A stretch of DNA of 64,000 nucleotides from Sambucus nigra (GCA_949130495.1 OX422207.1:368177868-368241867); one strand, 5' to 3'. Shown: positions 36,958 to 50,491, counted from the stretch's first letter. Made by a program: numbers and translations. Notes: generated by a model not told the origin, from the sequence alone.

Positions 36958-38619
36958 CAAATGTCTCCTTCAGGTATTAAGGCGAGGATGATGATGCTAG
37001 TTATGATAATGTTGTCTGGGCTCGGTGGTAGCGGAGGCGACGAGGGCTCCTCGGCCCCTAGTCTCCCCAAATATGGAAAATTAGGGATGGCCATCGAGAA
37101 CAAGTCGGGGCTATTAGTGAGATCCCTCGAGCTGATAAAGACGATCATCGGCCGGGGGTACATTAGTTGGAAGGAGGTGCCATATGAGCTCAAGTTAGCT
37201 GTTTGAGTGGCACTACAGGTAATATATTTATATTTATATGAGTATTTCAATTTCAATTTCGATATCAATTTCGTTATATATATATATTTATATTTATTTG
37301 CAACTAATATTGTATTTGTTTGCCTAGATCCCAAGCTACGCGATTCCGTCTTGGAGCAGTTGAGGGAGCAACACAAGGCGTGGAAGTAAAATATGCGGAC
37401 CCGGTACTTTGGGAAGACATGAGAGTCCATTATCCAATGGTCTGAATCCGTCCCGCTGAAGGAGCTGATCTCATTTGCACAATGGTAAAGATTCATTGAC
37501 AATGAGATCGGGGAGCGACAATTGGCATCTCGCCAATCGGGAAGGGAAAATCGGGCAAAAAAGACGGACGTGCACTACTCCGGCCGGACGTCTTATGCCG
37601 AGGTGGAGCATAGGATGATGGTAAGATTTAATTTTTCTATAACTACATAAAATATATTATTCTGCATTATTTTACTTTGCGGGGCCGAAAATAATTTTAC
37701 TTTATTTTATTTCAGGGGACAGGGAGTGGCCCTGGGGGTAGGCCACATAGGCTCGATACTTATGTGGCTCTTCGAACGAAGAAGGGGAAGGACAAGGAGG
37801 TGTCCCCAAGCGTCGCGGCCACGATTGTAAGTAATTCGACAGTTTACTTTTTGTTAATTACGTTATAATTTTTTAATTTACTTATTTTACTAATCATGTG
37901 CTTTTTGTCGTTTCAGAAAAAAGATTAAGAAAGTGCATGAGTCGCAGTCTGATGCCGACAAGGCATCTTTGTCCACAGATGCACTCAACCAAGTGCTTGG
38001 CTCTGATCGCAAGGGGAGGACAAGGGGGATGAGCTAGTGGGTGGCCAAACCTAGGATCATCGGATTGGAGACGAGCGACACCGGGTTGGTTCGAATGGTG
38101 GATTCATATGACGTGAGGTTGTCTCGTTTGGAGGCGACGATCCTGGATATGTACTCATTCGTGAAGCGTTCATTGGGAGGAAATCGTAAGGGTAAAGGGA
38201 AGGAGAAGGCGGTGCGGGAGGAGGTGTAGGTGTGCGAGGACGAGGACGGGGATGTGGACCTCGCTGCTTCATCACCGAGATGTGCTGACTTTGATGATCC
38301 ACTTCCCTATTTGGCTCCCTTGAGCAAACCGATGTCGATACTTGGTTGGCCGAGCGTGTTTATAATGGACATATTTGATGGCCAGCAGATAGGGCGGGAG
38401 TTTAGGGACTCGAATATCATCCAGGGTGCACTCGTTCATGGACGTGAGCTTCAAGACATCGAGTCCAGGGTGCTCGTCACGCATGTGATGCCCGGAAACG
38501 AGAACTCCCAATTGTGGTTGCGCGAACAATGCAGCACGACGTATATTAGTGGATGTGTTAATTCATATATCATGTGGCCTACTCACCTCCTCAGCGTTAA
38601 CCATACCCCGAACATTTAG
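36958..38619 (+). pseudogene. Decayed multi-exon Transposase_24-like (TNPA-type) gene of CACTA F
   Basis: Plausible exons by GT..AG borders: 36958-37218, 37328-37620, 37716-37826 and 37917-38619; the first Met is at 36961. Exon 2 reads W-ESVPLKELISF...RQSGRENRAKKTDVHYSGRTSYAE. Exon 3 has GGRPHRLDTYVALRTKKGK. Exon 4 has DALNQVLGSDRKGRTRGMS and then a coiled-coil-like RLSRLEATILDMYSFVKR. This block order is that of the plant Ptta/En/Spm Transposase_24 family, thought to bind subterminal repeats. It is dead: TGA near 37204, two stops in exon 2, a one-base shift at the start of exon 4, TAG after GMS and another at about 38227. The C-terminal part (38230-38619) shows no domain I recognise. Antisense frame 36918-37502 is a shadow. 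Confidence 0.75.
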
Positions 38620-38842
38620 TGACATTGATTTAAGTTTGAATTGAATTGTTTTAAATTATTACATTTGAATTATATGGTGATTCATATTCTCTCTATTTTG
38701 AATTTATATCTGCACTATCTTTATTTTATATCGATATATAATGTTTGAATAGGTACAACGTTGCTATAACAGGTACAAATATACTGCTGGGCAGTGGCAG
38801 TGGCCAAACTGCCCTGCAGATTTTTTTCAATTCTACCCAGAA

Positions 38843-39133
38843 TTGTCACGGTCATTGACTGTAACAAGTCTGTGACAAAGGATTGTTGTCACGGGCTTGT
38901 CAAGGTCATTGACCGTGACAATTTTTTAAACATTGTCACGAGTTTATCACGGTCCTGAACCGTGACAAACCTTATCAAGGTCAAGGACCGTGACATGACC
39001 GTGATAAGTCTAACGAACTTGTCACGATCATTATCTGTGACAAGTCCGTGAGAAAAAAAATTATCACCCCCAAAATTGTCACGGTCATTGACCTTGACAA
39101 GTCTAACTTGCCAAGGTCAATGATCGTGATAAT
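38843..39133. repeat. Right subterminal repeats of CACTA F
   Basis: About a dozen copies of TGTCACGGTCATTGAC or its inverse, with spacers of 5-20 bases, denser than at the left end. Several are inverted pairs. Confidence 0.88.
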
Positions 39134-39156
39134 TCGGCAGATTTGGTGTAGTGTTA

Positions 39157-41770
39157 TGATGGGCTTTGTGCAACTTTCCAATTTAATATAGACCATATAC
39201 TAAATGTTTGATTCTTGGAATTTTAAGTATATTGTGAAATAGACATTTACTAGGTAATCATAGTTACGATATCCAAGACTCTTATGCCATACATCTAAGT
39301 CATTAAGTTTAGCAGATAAATAATTTTCAACATCTTCATTTTGAACTACATCATAACAATTAGTTTTTTTCACTACAAAGTATTGTTTATCTTGACATAA
39401 ATTTTGTAATCCGTTATTAAAAAATTATAGATGATTAGTGTTGCAAAACTAACTTATACTGAGTAAATTTCCATTAAGAACTTTAACTAATAAACTTCAT
39501 CTAAGTTAGGAATTCCTTCACCTTGTATCATTTCTTTTCCTATGATTAAGGACATTTTGTCATATCCAAACGTAATATTTTATCTAATAAAAATTTCTAA
39601 AGAAGAAAATTTCATTTTGTTCCCAATCATATGTCTGAAACACCCATAAGCAAGATACTATTTGAGAGTTTTTACATAAAGCATTTAATTTTATTAGAAC
39701 AACATTGCATATACATTGATAACTCAATTCATCCTTCCCAATCCAAATTGCCTTAGTTTTGGAAAAATGATTTTCAAATTTGTAAGTCGTTTTCTTATGT
39801 GGTAAGGCCTTCTTAACATATTTAGTTTAAACATTTTTCCCAGGTCTATTAGTTTTACCCTTTTTCCAGTTTTATTTCAATCCTTTATAACAAAACTACT
39901 CTAAATGTATAGTTTTACCATAAAAGTTGCAATGATAAATTTTCCTAGCACGATAGGGAACTTCATTTTGTTTTTCAGAATGAGAAATAGACTTAAAATC
40001 ATTTGAGGATCATGGTTAACCTATTTTTAAAGATAAAAATTTTGTTTCAAAAACTTCTTTTCCGTTAAAATGAATCCTCTTTTGTCATAAGGAGACTTTC
40101 CAAAACTCAAAATTTGGTTTAACAGGATGTTATGTTTATCAAAAGCATCAAGTTTATTCAAAGATTCTTCTAGCTTAGTTTGTAATTATTAAAAATTAGT
40201 TAAAATGGCTTTGTATTTTTTCTTTAATGAAGAACAACCTTTATTTATCTTGAATTTGTTTTTGTCTAACATTAGTTTTTGAGTCTCAAGCTCTTCTACC
40301 TGCATAGAAGATTTGTAATATATAAAATAAATTAGATTATGAAGAGCATCAATAATAGAAAATAGCGTTGCATTAACTTTGCTTGATTGAATATACTTTT
40401 TCATGGTAGACTTATATAATTTTTTAAAATGTAGGTAATCATCATCATAATCACTATCAAGGGGTTCTATCTTCCAGGAACATGGATTATCATCATTTCA
40501 ATTAAAAGTACAATTATCAAGAAATTTACATAAAATGGCAGAAGTATGATAATGCATAAGGGTATTATCAAGTGAAAAATCATTTACAGGAGGTAAATTA
40601 AAATATTCATCAAATAATTTTTGAATTATCATACATAACGAACAAGTTATCAACAAGCGCATTATGCTGATTCAAGCATGTATAGGTAAAAACCAGAAGA
40701 TTGTTACAACTATCAGTACAATCACTATTTGAGTTAGAACTATCATCTAAAGTTTTAGACATGTGTGCTTTGTGAGAAGGTTGCCATTTAGTTTTAGAAA
40801 AATATTTGTGAGCATAACGACCAAACTCATTACTTGTTTTACACTGAATGTGACTTAAGTTTTTGTTACGATCATATTTGTCCAAAGATTTCTTCTCAAA
40901 ATATTTTTCATGTGGCCTATTAGATTAATTAGGTCATCCTTGTCTTGATGCAAATTTATTTCTAAATTTAATGAATTTATTGAAATATTTAGACAAGAAA
41001 TTAATTTCATCATCCAGAAACTCAAGAGACATAGATGAATCATCAACTTCAGATGAAGAGGATACAAAATCCAGACTATTCACAGAAGATTTAAACATTA
41101 AAAAAGGTTGTGAAGTGTGTTTTTTTTTCCTCTTTGTTTATCACTTAAACAATTTCAAGTCCAGTGTCCTCATTTTAATGCATAATAGTTTAAATGACAT
41201 GTTAGGATCATCCATTATCTATGGCATCTTTCTTCAGGGAAAATGTACAAGAAAAAAACCTTAGAATTTTAACACATTTTAGAATCAGCATATACAATAC
41301 CATTAGCATGTGATTCATTTACTATATCTTGCAACCTAAGATAAAAGTCATTAAAATTTTCATCATCTCTCATAAACATAATATATATATATATATATAC
41401 TAATAATTAAGACATGGACTTTTTAACTCTTGCATCATCCTCATGAGTAGACACTAAAATTTCCCAAGATGTCTGAGATACGTTTAAACTCAGTCTCCCC
41501 CATTGCTTGAAAAATGGCATTTCAGCCTTTATTGTTATACTGTGAAATTGACTTCTCCTTTCTAGTCCATGTAGAAAGATATTTTTTGTCAGTTCTTTGA
41601 GCAACACCTTCGCCAATCACACGAGTAGATATTGAAAAAACGGTTTCAGCCATATTCGACATGTCATCACTTAACTATTGTATATGTGTAATCATTCTTA
41701 ATTTTCAGCAAGAACAATTCACACCATCAAACTGAGGAGGTCGTATAGAACTCCCATTTCAGTCATTTAT
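39157..41770 (-). pseudogene. Decayed gag, protease and integrase N-terminus of element E
   Basis: Read on the minus strand from 41770: a PPQFDGVN segment opens gag; 41407-41616 keeps part of the capsid domain (ERRSQFHSITIKAEMPFFKQWG); near 40810-40870 an IQCKTSNEFGRYAHK knuckle survives in part. Acidic and coiled-coil-like text follows. After 39700 comes protease/integrase sequence, with NGNLLSISQFCNTN at about 39430-39480 and the integrase zinc segment LNDLDVWHKSLGYRNYDYL at about 39250-39310. GKLHKAHH at 39157-39180 abuts the CACTA insertion. Many stops; no long frame. The layout equals that of element C in mirror image. Confidence 0.72.
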
Positions 41771-41833
41771 TTAAAATATGTTTAAAGAGTTTAGGACCTT
41801 AAAGAATAACAAAAACGTTTAAATAAAGTAACC

Positions 41834-41851
41834 CTGATCGATCTGATACGA
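41834..41851 (-). promoter_or_regulatory. Drifted primer-binding site of element E
   Basis: On the minus strand TCGTATCAGATCGATCAG, three mismatches from the tRNA-Met complement over the core, directly after the LTR. Confidence 0.6.
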
Positions 41852-41853
41852 TT

Positions 41854-43647
41854 TGAAAGTAATCTTTGGATACAAAAGTGTTAAGATAAAAAAATCTCTT
41901 TTAACTCTTTGAAGAAAACCCTTTAAACTTCAATAGTTAAAATACACACATACACAAAAATAAAATTTTAGGTTGGTGTGATGTTCAAAGCACAAAAATT
42001 AAAATAAGGACAAAATGAGATGAGGATAACTAAGAAGAATACAATATTTGATAATAAAGAACCCATCGAACTAGTAAACCCTAGGTCTTCTATTTCTAAA
42101 GACCACACACACCACAAGTTCACTATAACAATAGTTTTAGTATATATTACAATTTACAAATGTGTAAATGAACTAGTACTCCAAATACATATATTACAAT
42201 TTAATAAGGAAAACACAAAACAACCTCCTAAATCACTGTATCAGACCAACAAAATAGGAGTCAAGTAGAACAACACAACTTCACACTCAAAGCTAGAGTA
42301 TCAAGTGAAGAGGTAACAAAAACAATTTAATAAGTTAAAAATTCGAATAAGCTTCAGAAATCAATTCTAAAGCCAAGAACGGAAATGACTTTCTTTATAA
42401 TTTATTTTCCAATCTTGTAAAAACAGTATGTCTATGCAAAGTAAAACCGTGAGATCTATAGAAATTACAAAAGGATACTTACAACCAATATAAGCTTATA
42501 GTATGTATATGATTAAGACGAGTAAAAGAAGTTTAGTTTAAATAATATCTACCAACAAAATATATATTATTAATAACATATTAATAGATCAATAAGAGAA
42601 TATATAAAACATGTAAAAGAACCATCTCTTATGAGTTTATGAATGAAGAATTTTCAAACTAGGGTTTATAAAAAAAATATAAATGCAGTCAAGTCATTAA
42701 AAACACAAATCGTAGAGGAACACACAATATATGATTTTGTATGTAAAAAACTAAGTTGAAAGACAATTACCAAAAGGTATCGCAGAAGCTTCCAATCTCC
42801 ATAACCAAACGAGCTTAAAACGTCTCAATACCACAAGCAGAAAACCCCAAAATCCAAAATTCATCAACAACTAAACACATATCTGTAAAAAATATTCATG
42901 GTAGAAAGTCTGGAATAAAAGTGTTTACAACTACTCTAAAAAAGGTTACGATGTTTAAATGGATTTTAGAGAGAGAAAGCTGAGAAACATTTAGCAGAGT
43001 TTCATTCAGGTTTAAAAAAATCAATGCCAAATAAGTGAATAGAGCCCTATATTTATAAAGATGGTAGAAATTGATTAGGTAAGGTTATAGATACCCAAAC
43101 AATAAGGGAACATAAGTAAACAACCACACCCACTAAAAGGCATCACACAAAATACCATGCAGTGGGGGAAAATGTGTAAACCACCAATATATAGAGAGCG
43201 ACAAAAGGGTTAAGCCACCACACACCTCTTCCTAGCCACCACGTCGCAAGGCCACTTGTGAAAAAAATCTCTTCCTTTTTAAATTTCACAGATTTAAATT
43301 AAGAAACAAAATTATCTTTTTTTTTCATTAATTATATAAATCAGCTGTAATGAAATCCATAAAATTATATAAACATATGAAAAATAATTTTTAAATTATG
43401 GAAAATTATAAAACCAAGAAAAACTAAAAACTAAAAATATTTTAATATAAAATACATATAATATGTAAAAATACAGAAATATACAATATATTACACGAAT
43501 TCAATTTAGGGTTTTATAATTTTGATTTTAAAAATTATTAAAAAAAATTAGGAATATATTTAGAGTGTGCCATGAAACCTAGGGTATTAGGGATATTGTT
43601 ACAAAATTGAGTCAACAGAAGAAGAGGGATAAGATAAGGGACTCTCA
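41854..43647 (-). repeat. 5' LTR of element E
   Basis: Homologous to 30836-32609 along its whole length, starting TGAAAGTAATC on the plus strand and ending CTCTCA. The TSD TTCGT follows. Confidence 0.87.
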
Positions 43648-43652
43648 TTCGT

Positions 43653-45330
43653 AGAAAAGTTATTAGCTTATCAGAAAGAAGTAGTTTTCTAGCCTAATCC
43701 ACTCATTAAGATGGTCAACATTCATTTTAGAGAGCAGAAATTGTTTGACCATGAATGCCAATTATTAACGTGGAAAAGGTTTGTTGATGGCGCATGTAAT
43801 AATATGGCCACTTGTCTTGGAATAGTTCTCATGACACTATAAGGATTATTGACCAGGTAAGAATTTTAGCTAGGATTCTAAGGCTCCAGTAACGAATAAG
43901 AGTACAAAAACATAATAGTCAACTTATAGAAGGCAATTTCAATGAAAGAAAATATGTCACCACATTGTGACTCATAACCAAGTGCTAATTACCTAAGTTA
44001 TAAATATGAAACAATGCTTATGGAATGCTAAAATGTCGAGATAAAATGAGACATTAGTTTGAGACCTTAAGTTCAGTCACAACATAAGTTTTTTTAGGGT
44101 TTGTTATAACCATTATAACGCCTTGCATACCTTGGCCTCAATAACTGACACCAACCTAGAAAGGACTATAAAGGCGGAGTCTCCTGAAAGAACAAGACTT
44201 GTAAAACCTGATCATGGAGACATGGTAAAGTAAATAAATTGGTTAAATAGATCCATATGACAGTTATTTCAAGAATAGTGAGATCCTTTCATGTAAAAAG
44301 GAGTCGCAAAAGACAAAGATCAAGTTGACCAAATATTGCACAAAATCGCGCAAGAACCTTAATAGTGAATACTTTATGAAACAATTCTTAATATATATCA
44401 CCTAGATAAAGTGGAAAAAATTCTAAAGTAAATTCATGAAGGAACTTGTGGCGACCATATTGGCCGAATATCACTATCTTACTAGGTAATTTTATAAGGA
44501 TACTGGTGTCCATTCATGCATGTTGATGAAATGAAGTACGTTAAAAAATGTCCCATGTTTCCAAAAAATTCCAAAACCATGAGCCTTCTAGCTTAATACT
44601 TGAACCCTCTAAGAAGTCCTTGAAGTTTTACTTAAAGGGAAATAAATATAGTCAATTCACTCCCCGGAGCTCTAGAAGATTGGAATTTCTTAATCACATC
44701 GACTGATTACTTTCCAAAATGGATAAAGGCTGGGTATTTAACCCACACCATAGAGTCCGCTGTAGAATAGTTTATATGGATTAATATCATCACATTATTT
44801 TCTATTCCATGGGATATGATCATAGATAATAGGATCGAGTTTTACAATGGCATATTCACAGATTTTTTTGCTGGGTATGAGATTAAAAATAGTATACCGT
44901 TATTTTTACCCCAAGAGAAAAGATTAAGATTAAATATCTAATAAAAACATACATAGAGAAATCGTGAAAAATGTAGGAAATATCCAAAGGAAGGTTATTT
45001 GAGGAACTTATAACAGTCCTTTAGGCATATAAAGCGAAACATAGGTTATCCACCAAAGAAACCCCTTATGCATTTGCCTATGGAATGGAAGATGTCATTC
45101 TTCTAATGACTGTCCTTTCAAAAATAAGGAATTAAATTAGTATGGGAAACATTAATACTGGCTGACTAACCCAAAAATTGGATGAGAAAATAAGACCTCA
45201 TTTAACTTGTCGCCTTCCAGCAGGAGATCCTAAGTCCACAGCATAAGAAAGTCAAACATAATGAACTCTCTCTTGGAGACAGGTTCTTAAAAAAATTATT
45301 CCTTGGGACAAGTAGCCCTATAACAAAAAG
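43653..45330 (+). pseudogene. Second RNase H and integrase of Tat-like element G
   Basis: The frame resumes after E with EKLLAYQKEVVF and, near 43770-43830, WKRFVDGACNNMATCLGIVL, the first strand and catalytic Asp of the archaeal-type RNase H used by Tat elements. Between about 43850 and 44400 no motif is legible. At 44405-44570 the integrase zinc region reads IHEGTCGDHIG...MHVDEMKYVKKCPMF, with the last Cys lost. The core follows: STDYFPKWIKAG near 44700, a DNRIEFYNGIF segment near 44825, and AYKAKHRLSTKETPYAFAYGMEDVIL at about 45030-45105. The C-terminal part runs to about 45320, where it meets copia fragment H. Many stops and shifts. Confidence 0.7.
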
Positions 45331-46080
45331 CTCTTTCTAAAAGGATTTACATAGTGTTGCTAAATGAAATCATGGTTATTATCATATTGCCTCTCTACAC
45401 GATTACTTAATAATTATGGTCAATGCGTTTAGACCTTTTTTGGGTCTCAGGTTCTTCCACATTAGAAACTAGTCCTCTATTATTGTAACAAAGTAAAGTG
45501 GTTGACTATGGTGAATGAACTACTTCGAGATTACTTAGAAAGTTCCATAACAATGTGATATCCTTGATTGCCTCGAAAAATGCAACATACTTTACCTTTA
45601 TGGTGGAGTCAGTAATACATGATTTCTTAAACTCATTTAATAAACAAATTTAATGCTTAGAGTATCACAAATCCTAAGGAAGATTTCTTATACTCCATAT
45701 ATGACTAAAAATTCGAGTCAATATACCCGATGGATACGAGGCTACTATCCTTGTAAACTAACACACATTCTTTTGTCATTTTAGGTACTTAAGAATATGC
45801 TTTACCACTACCCAAAGTTATTTTACCTGACCAGACTAAAAAATACAAATCAACCGAAAATGAAATAATATATCGAGTCTAGTACATAACATTGCATGTA
45901 AAAGACATTTGATTTCCAAGCAAAGGAGTAATTTTCATCCTCTCTATTTAGACACACGTCTTAAGATAGCGATCCTCTTTATCCAAATAATCTTCAAACA
46001 CTATGGAATGATGCAAGTAAATTAAAAACCATAAATGAATTTAGCATGCCAAATAAAATTTAAAACATTACCCTCAATCA
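45320..46080 (-). pseudogene. Fragment H: copia RT/RNase H scrap
   Basis: Read on the minus strand: KFIYGF near 46050, AMLCTRLDILF near 45890, VKHILKYLK near 45800, an SSLVSIGYIDSNF block, STIKVKYVAFFEAIKDITLLWNFLSNLEVV near 45520-45610, CYNNRGLVSNVEEPETQKRSKRIDHNY near 45410-45490 and a DPFTK-like tail near 45330. This is the 3' half of copia RT with RNase H, in a lineage unlike Sireviruses (the YVA-SEA-KE-WLRNFL style is Tork-like). No LTR or PPT follows; it stops at the integrase of G in the opposite orientation, so it is a truncated insertion or rearrangement. Confidence 0.65.
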
Positions 46081-47236
46081 CTCAGTTCAAATTTCTTTGC
46101 TCAAGGTATGACATGCTCATCACATCCCTAATGATACTAAGAGTGTCTATCTCATGATACTTTTAGTATGAATAATGATATGATCATTTATAGTTGATAA
46201 AACACCAATGGGTTGTATTATTTTTTCCCTAATTCGACTCTTGGATAGTTTCTAACTTTTTTTCCATATGCCCTCATATATAACAATGCCCTTGAAACCA
46301 TCCCCCTGGATTGCCTTGGATCCCATAGTTTTCTTATCACATCCAATTTATGCTTCATCCACTAACTCTCATGTGGGTACTTCTCATGTTTCTTAGAAGA
46401 ATTTGAATCACGGTCTAAGAAATTTTCCACTTGGTATCTCTAAAAGTTTCTCATAGTTTCATAATGCGTAAGCTCCACATTAACTACTTGCTCATAAGTT
46501 ATGTAAGCATGATCCTCCAATAATACCTACTTAATGGGCCAAATAACCCCAACAACATTGCGTGATTACCTTTCTATAAGGAATACGCCTCCTTAGGTGC
46601 AAACATATACAACCTCATTAAATATTTCTATAAGTTTATAAATTATTTTCTAATGGATACCCAATCACATACGAACCACCTTTATCGTCAATCTTATATA
46701 AAAATGAGAATATGTCAAATCGCCCTCTTATCATAACTAGTCACCATCTGCCAACATATCATAGACTATTAAAATAGATGAGGTGTAAAAAATAACAAAC
46801 TTTGTAACTCAGTGCACTCACTCATATAAAGGTGCAAATGTCCTTCCACCACCAGAAAGCAATTATAATACCCATAGAAACCAAAAAATATGATGGGTTG
46901 TCATTTCTAAAATTGAATCTTCCCCCATACCAAAATTAGTGCAATAGGAGGTACGTACACTCGTGGTGCTTGAAGAAAATCTGGATAAACAATTGTAACC
47001 TCATTAACAATAACTTACATAATAATACACCTAACACATGGGGAAATTCCCTACCCTACCCGTAGACCATTCTTAACACTTTGTTCTATGATGAATCCTT
47101 GTCACCTCGATCCATTTGATCTCCACTTCTTCTCGTATTCATCATATATTAAGATTGGAAGCAATAATTTAAAATCGCACATTAGCGCAAGAAAAGCTAT
47201 AAATCCTAAGATAGGATCTACATATATCACGAAAAT
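46081..47236. other. Unassigned AT-rich interval
   Basis: No frame longer than 90 codons and no readable domain on either strand. It may hold more of fragment H or of G's 3' region. The open frame 47088-47354 crosses the LTR border of element I and so is not a gene. Confidence 0.5.
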
Positions 47237-47241
47237 CTCAA

Positions 47242-48816
47242 TGATCGAGGTGGAAATCGAGCGTCCGTGTAATATGTTAATCTTTGTTATCATCTTCCAA
47301 CCACAATACAAAAGACTAAAATTTATCTACACTCTTGCACAATATAGTGGCTAGTCCGGGTATCGAATCCTCATTGAACGAGGACGAGTGAACGTGACGA
47401 CAAAGGTAAGAGTATTAACCCTAACTTTAATCTAAAAAGATATAAAAAGATGATTGAGATGGGAAATAACTAATCAACTAAATGCACACTGAATTAAACT
47501 ACTGCATTAACTATGTGAGCAAAGTTAACTAACTAAGAATGACTTAATAAGAATGAAGGGAAATCAGGTTGGGAATACAATCCCCCAAACCCTAGTAAAT
47601 TTACCCTATAGAATGCTAGAATTTTGAATTAGAAATTTAATTAAACCCTGTCTTTAGTACTCCCAAGTATTACATATATGAGGTGCAAACCCGCATTATA
47701 CATAATCAAAGGAGGAGTAAAGCAGTGTCGCAATAGCTACACGCGAATAACATCCTTAAACACCATGGTTACCTGGGGTCAACCGAGGTAAAAAGGTCTA
47801 TGATGGTTGTGAAAACTACACAACATGATTCATTCAAATTTCAATTCAAACCCTAGTTTCTACATGGCTATATTACACCGGGTTGGGTTCATGCACACCA
47901 ACCCTTAGAAATATAGCCCAACATGGTGCAATTAATTAAAAACATGAATCCTACGTAACATGTAATTGAATCAATAAGAAAACTATCTCTAAGCATGTAT
48001 AAATGAATTGGAAACCTAGAAAATAAAGAAATCCTATAAATAAATTAACTACAAGATTAAGAAAGAAAGGAACAAACTTTATTGAAAGAAAACTAGAAAT
48101 TCAAACAATAAAAGAACTTACTTGATGGAGAATTGTTTTTTATGGTTCTACACTACACTCATACCTTCCTCTCTATGAAAAGCAATTCAAAAATGTGTTT
48201 TCTAAGTCAATACAATGATACATGTACGTTTTAGAAGAGTTTGTAACATAATAGGACTCTTTGGACCAATCAGCTTTCAAGTCGAATTTCGCGTCTCAGG
48301 AACCTCGAATCGGTTTACAGGTACCTCGAACCGATTCACCCCCGAACCGGTTCGCACTGTGGTTCGGGAAATCTTGCTGGTTTGGCCCTTCTTTCCTTTA
48401 TTTCCAACACTTAGAAAATTTTCATGCTTTCTTTTTTTCTTTTGTTGATTTTTCTTCAACTTCAAGGGATCATAAATATTTCACTGTATCTCGGATTTGG
48501 GTGTCGTCTTTTCTAGTGTTATCATTGTTTAGAACTCTCTAACTTTCCCGTAGGCCCCACCTCCTGGATCAGGCTACAGAATTATAAAAATTCCCTTGAA
48601 CTTGCCTTCCTAGTCTTTCTTTCATTGTATCGATTTCTCTTTCGCACCGCTTGCATAATTTACCTATAAAACACATAAGAGAAACACAAAACATGAAGTA
48701 CTTGCCAATGAAGGTTAGTATCAAAATTTTGAGTTAAATCCATATCAATTTCATGACTCAGGTTCACAAAGGTGCCGAAATTAAGGGAATAAATACACAA
48801 TATTTATGCCAAATCA
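47242..48816 (-). repeat. 3' LTR of element I
   Basis: Plus-strand limits TGATCGAGGTGG and TATGCCAAATCA. It pairs with 53789-55342, with moderate divergence (many single changes visible). Preceded by TSD CTCAA, followed by PPT. Confidence 0.9.
48297..48366. repeat. GAACCGGTTCG palindrome cluster, I 3' LTR
   Basis: CGAATCGGTTT, CGAACCGATTC, CGAACCGGTTCG and GTGGTTCGGG lie in 70 bases; the third is a perfect 12-base palindrome. The other LTR of I (54843-54892) lacks the palindromic unit and has drifted copies of the others. Confidence 0.75.
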
Positions 48817-48826
48817 AACCCCCCTG
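48817..48826 (-). promoter_or_regulatory. Polypurine tract of element I
   Basis: AGGGGGGTT on the minus strand, directly before the 3' LTR start TGATTTGGC. The identical arrangement occurs in J at 59738. Confidence 0.85.
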
Positions 48827-50491
48827 ACCTAGAACTTTGCGCGTCCCGAGCAATGTAAAAGAAAAAAAATAATCTCACAACTCTTCTAAACACTTTATTA
48901 GGATATAATACCCTTTTTCCACGAAAGCGATTGCATTTATTGTATGCAACAAGTCGTTAAACCACTAGGTTACCCTAGTAGGACGAGTGTTGTCTCGTGA
49001 GGGTTTGCAGTGAATATACCCACAAAATTCGACTTAGACTCAATGAAAAATCAAAATACTTAAAAATTGTACAATTTAAAATTTTTGGAAAATAATCACC
49101 ATAAATTCATATTCAAAAGAGTCTCAATTTGTCGTGTGTGTGTGCGAAGCCAAAAATCGAACATCAAATTTCCACCGATTGATCATTATGTTACTTTTCA
49201 AAAATTCGCCTTGATTTCAAAATCTCACCGAATACACTTACAAACAAACCACTCGAAAGTGTATCTATTCTCTCGATGTGCGTGATAAAAAGTGTAAATG
49301 TATTGGAACACGAAGTCACACACACCAAATTGAAAGACGGAAATTTATAGTGAAAAAATCTCATCATCGGAGTACGGTTATAAACAAATGGAAACATTGC
49401 CTATAATTCACACCTTTAATCTCTTTTTTATTTATCTTTTAGTGTCTTAGCTCTCCATGCGATAATTAATTTAACATTCTGAACTCGATAGGACTTTTCA
49501 GGTTAAAGGTGTATTGGGTAACATGGAAATGGTTGGGAACTTCGGAATTGGAAAGTTTTCGGTCTTTTGCTCATTTTCTATTATTTTTCTCAATTTTTTT
49601 TCTTGCCCCTTTTTATTGCACTATTTGGTCTTACTTGATGACATTACAAATTTTCACAATTTCGAGCTACTTGGGTTTTTCGGGTTACCAAACGAAAAGG
49701 AAAAAATTTATTCGGCTCAATTGGGTTATCAAAAGGATAATTTTTTCACATCTTTTTATGGCTAATGTTTTTGGGGTAACAAACGATGGCCTACTTCATT
49801 GTCCGAATTACTTATTAATTCACCATATGCATCTCGAGATTAATTTAATTTAGAGATTTGTAGCGCTCTTTTCGAGGCAACATCACACATGTTTCTCGTA
49901 ACCGATCGAAATAAATAATTGAGATGATCAACGACTTATTTAGAATCTCGAAACCGAACTTTGAGTTAACCATTAACTAGGATTGATTTAAAAACTCAAA
50001 AAGATCGATCGACTCAAAATCTCACCGGGTTTTGTTAATCTCCACACTTATTCGTTAAATCGTCAATTTTTGCCCAATTTCCATCTTTGGTCAATTTCGG
50101 CTTAGTGCAATTGAAATTTAACAATTTGAGACTTCAAATAGAATAAAGGTGATATTTTTGAAAAATTTAAATTCCATTTTTTATTTATTTTGAAGAAAAA
50201 TATTTTTGGTTTTTCAAAATTTTTCAATTTTTCAATTTTTTTGGCATTTTAAAGGTTTGTGAAGTTTTAGAAAGACACACTTATCACCCCCGCCTAACTT
50301 AGACTTTTGCATTGTCCTCAATCAAAAAGACTAAAATCTAAAGAAGAAAAAGAATAAGTGTGACAAATAAAACAAGCAAATTATCAAAATGCACCAAGAC
50401 ACTATATGACACTCATATATGACTCAAAAATACAACAAAAATCACCCCATACGCGTTGGGGGTGCAACGACCTCTCATTTATATCCACAAA
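48827..50491 (-). other. Noncoding 3' region of I, conserved in J
   Basis: No coding frame. Long stretches match 59748-61370 and around 63265-63295 of element J: the block after the PPT (CTAGAACTTTGCGCGTCCCG), the TTACCCTAGTAGGACGAGT block near 48970, the CTTTTTGGTGT/AGTGTCTTAGCTCTCCA block near 49440, the CACCCCCGCCTAACTTAGAC block near 50287, and the ACGCGTTGGGGGTGCAACGA block at 50450-50470. ORFs 49509-49853 and 60486-60968 (plus) are matching antisense shadows in the two elements, without domains. Confidence 0.75.

Noticed and set aside
36918..37502. Minus-strand ORF of 194 codons
   Set aside because: Antisense to the Transposase_24-like exons of F; no domain readable.
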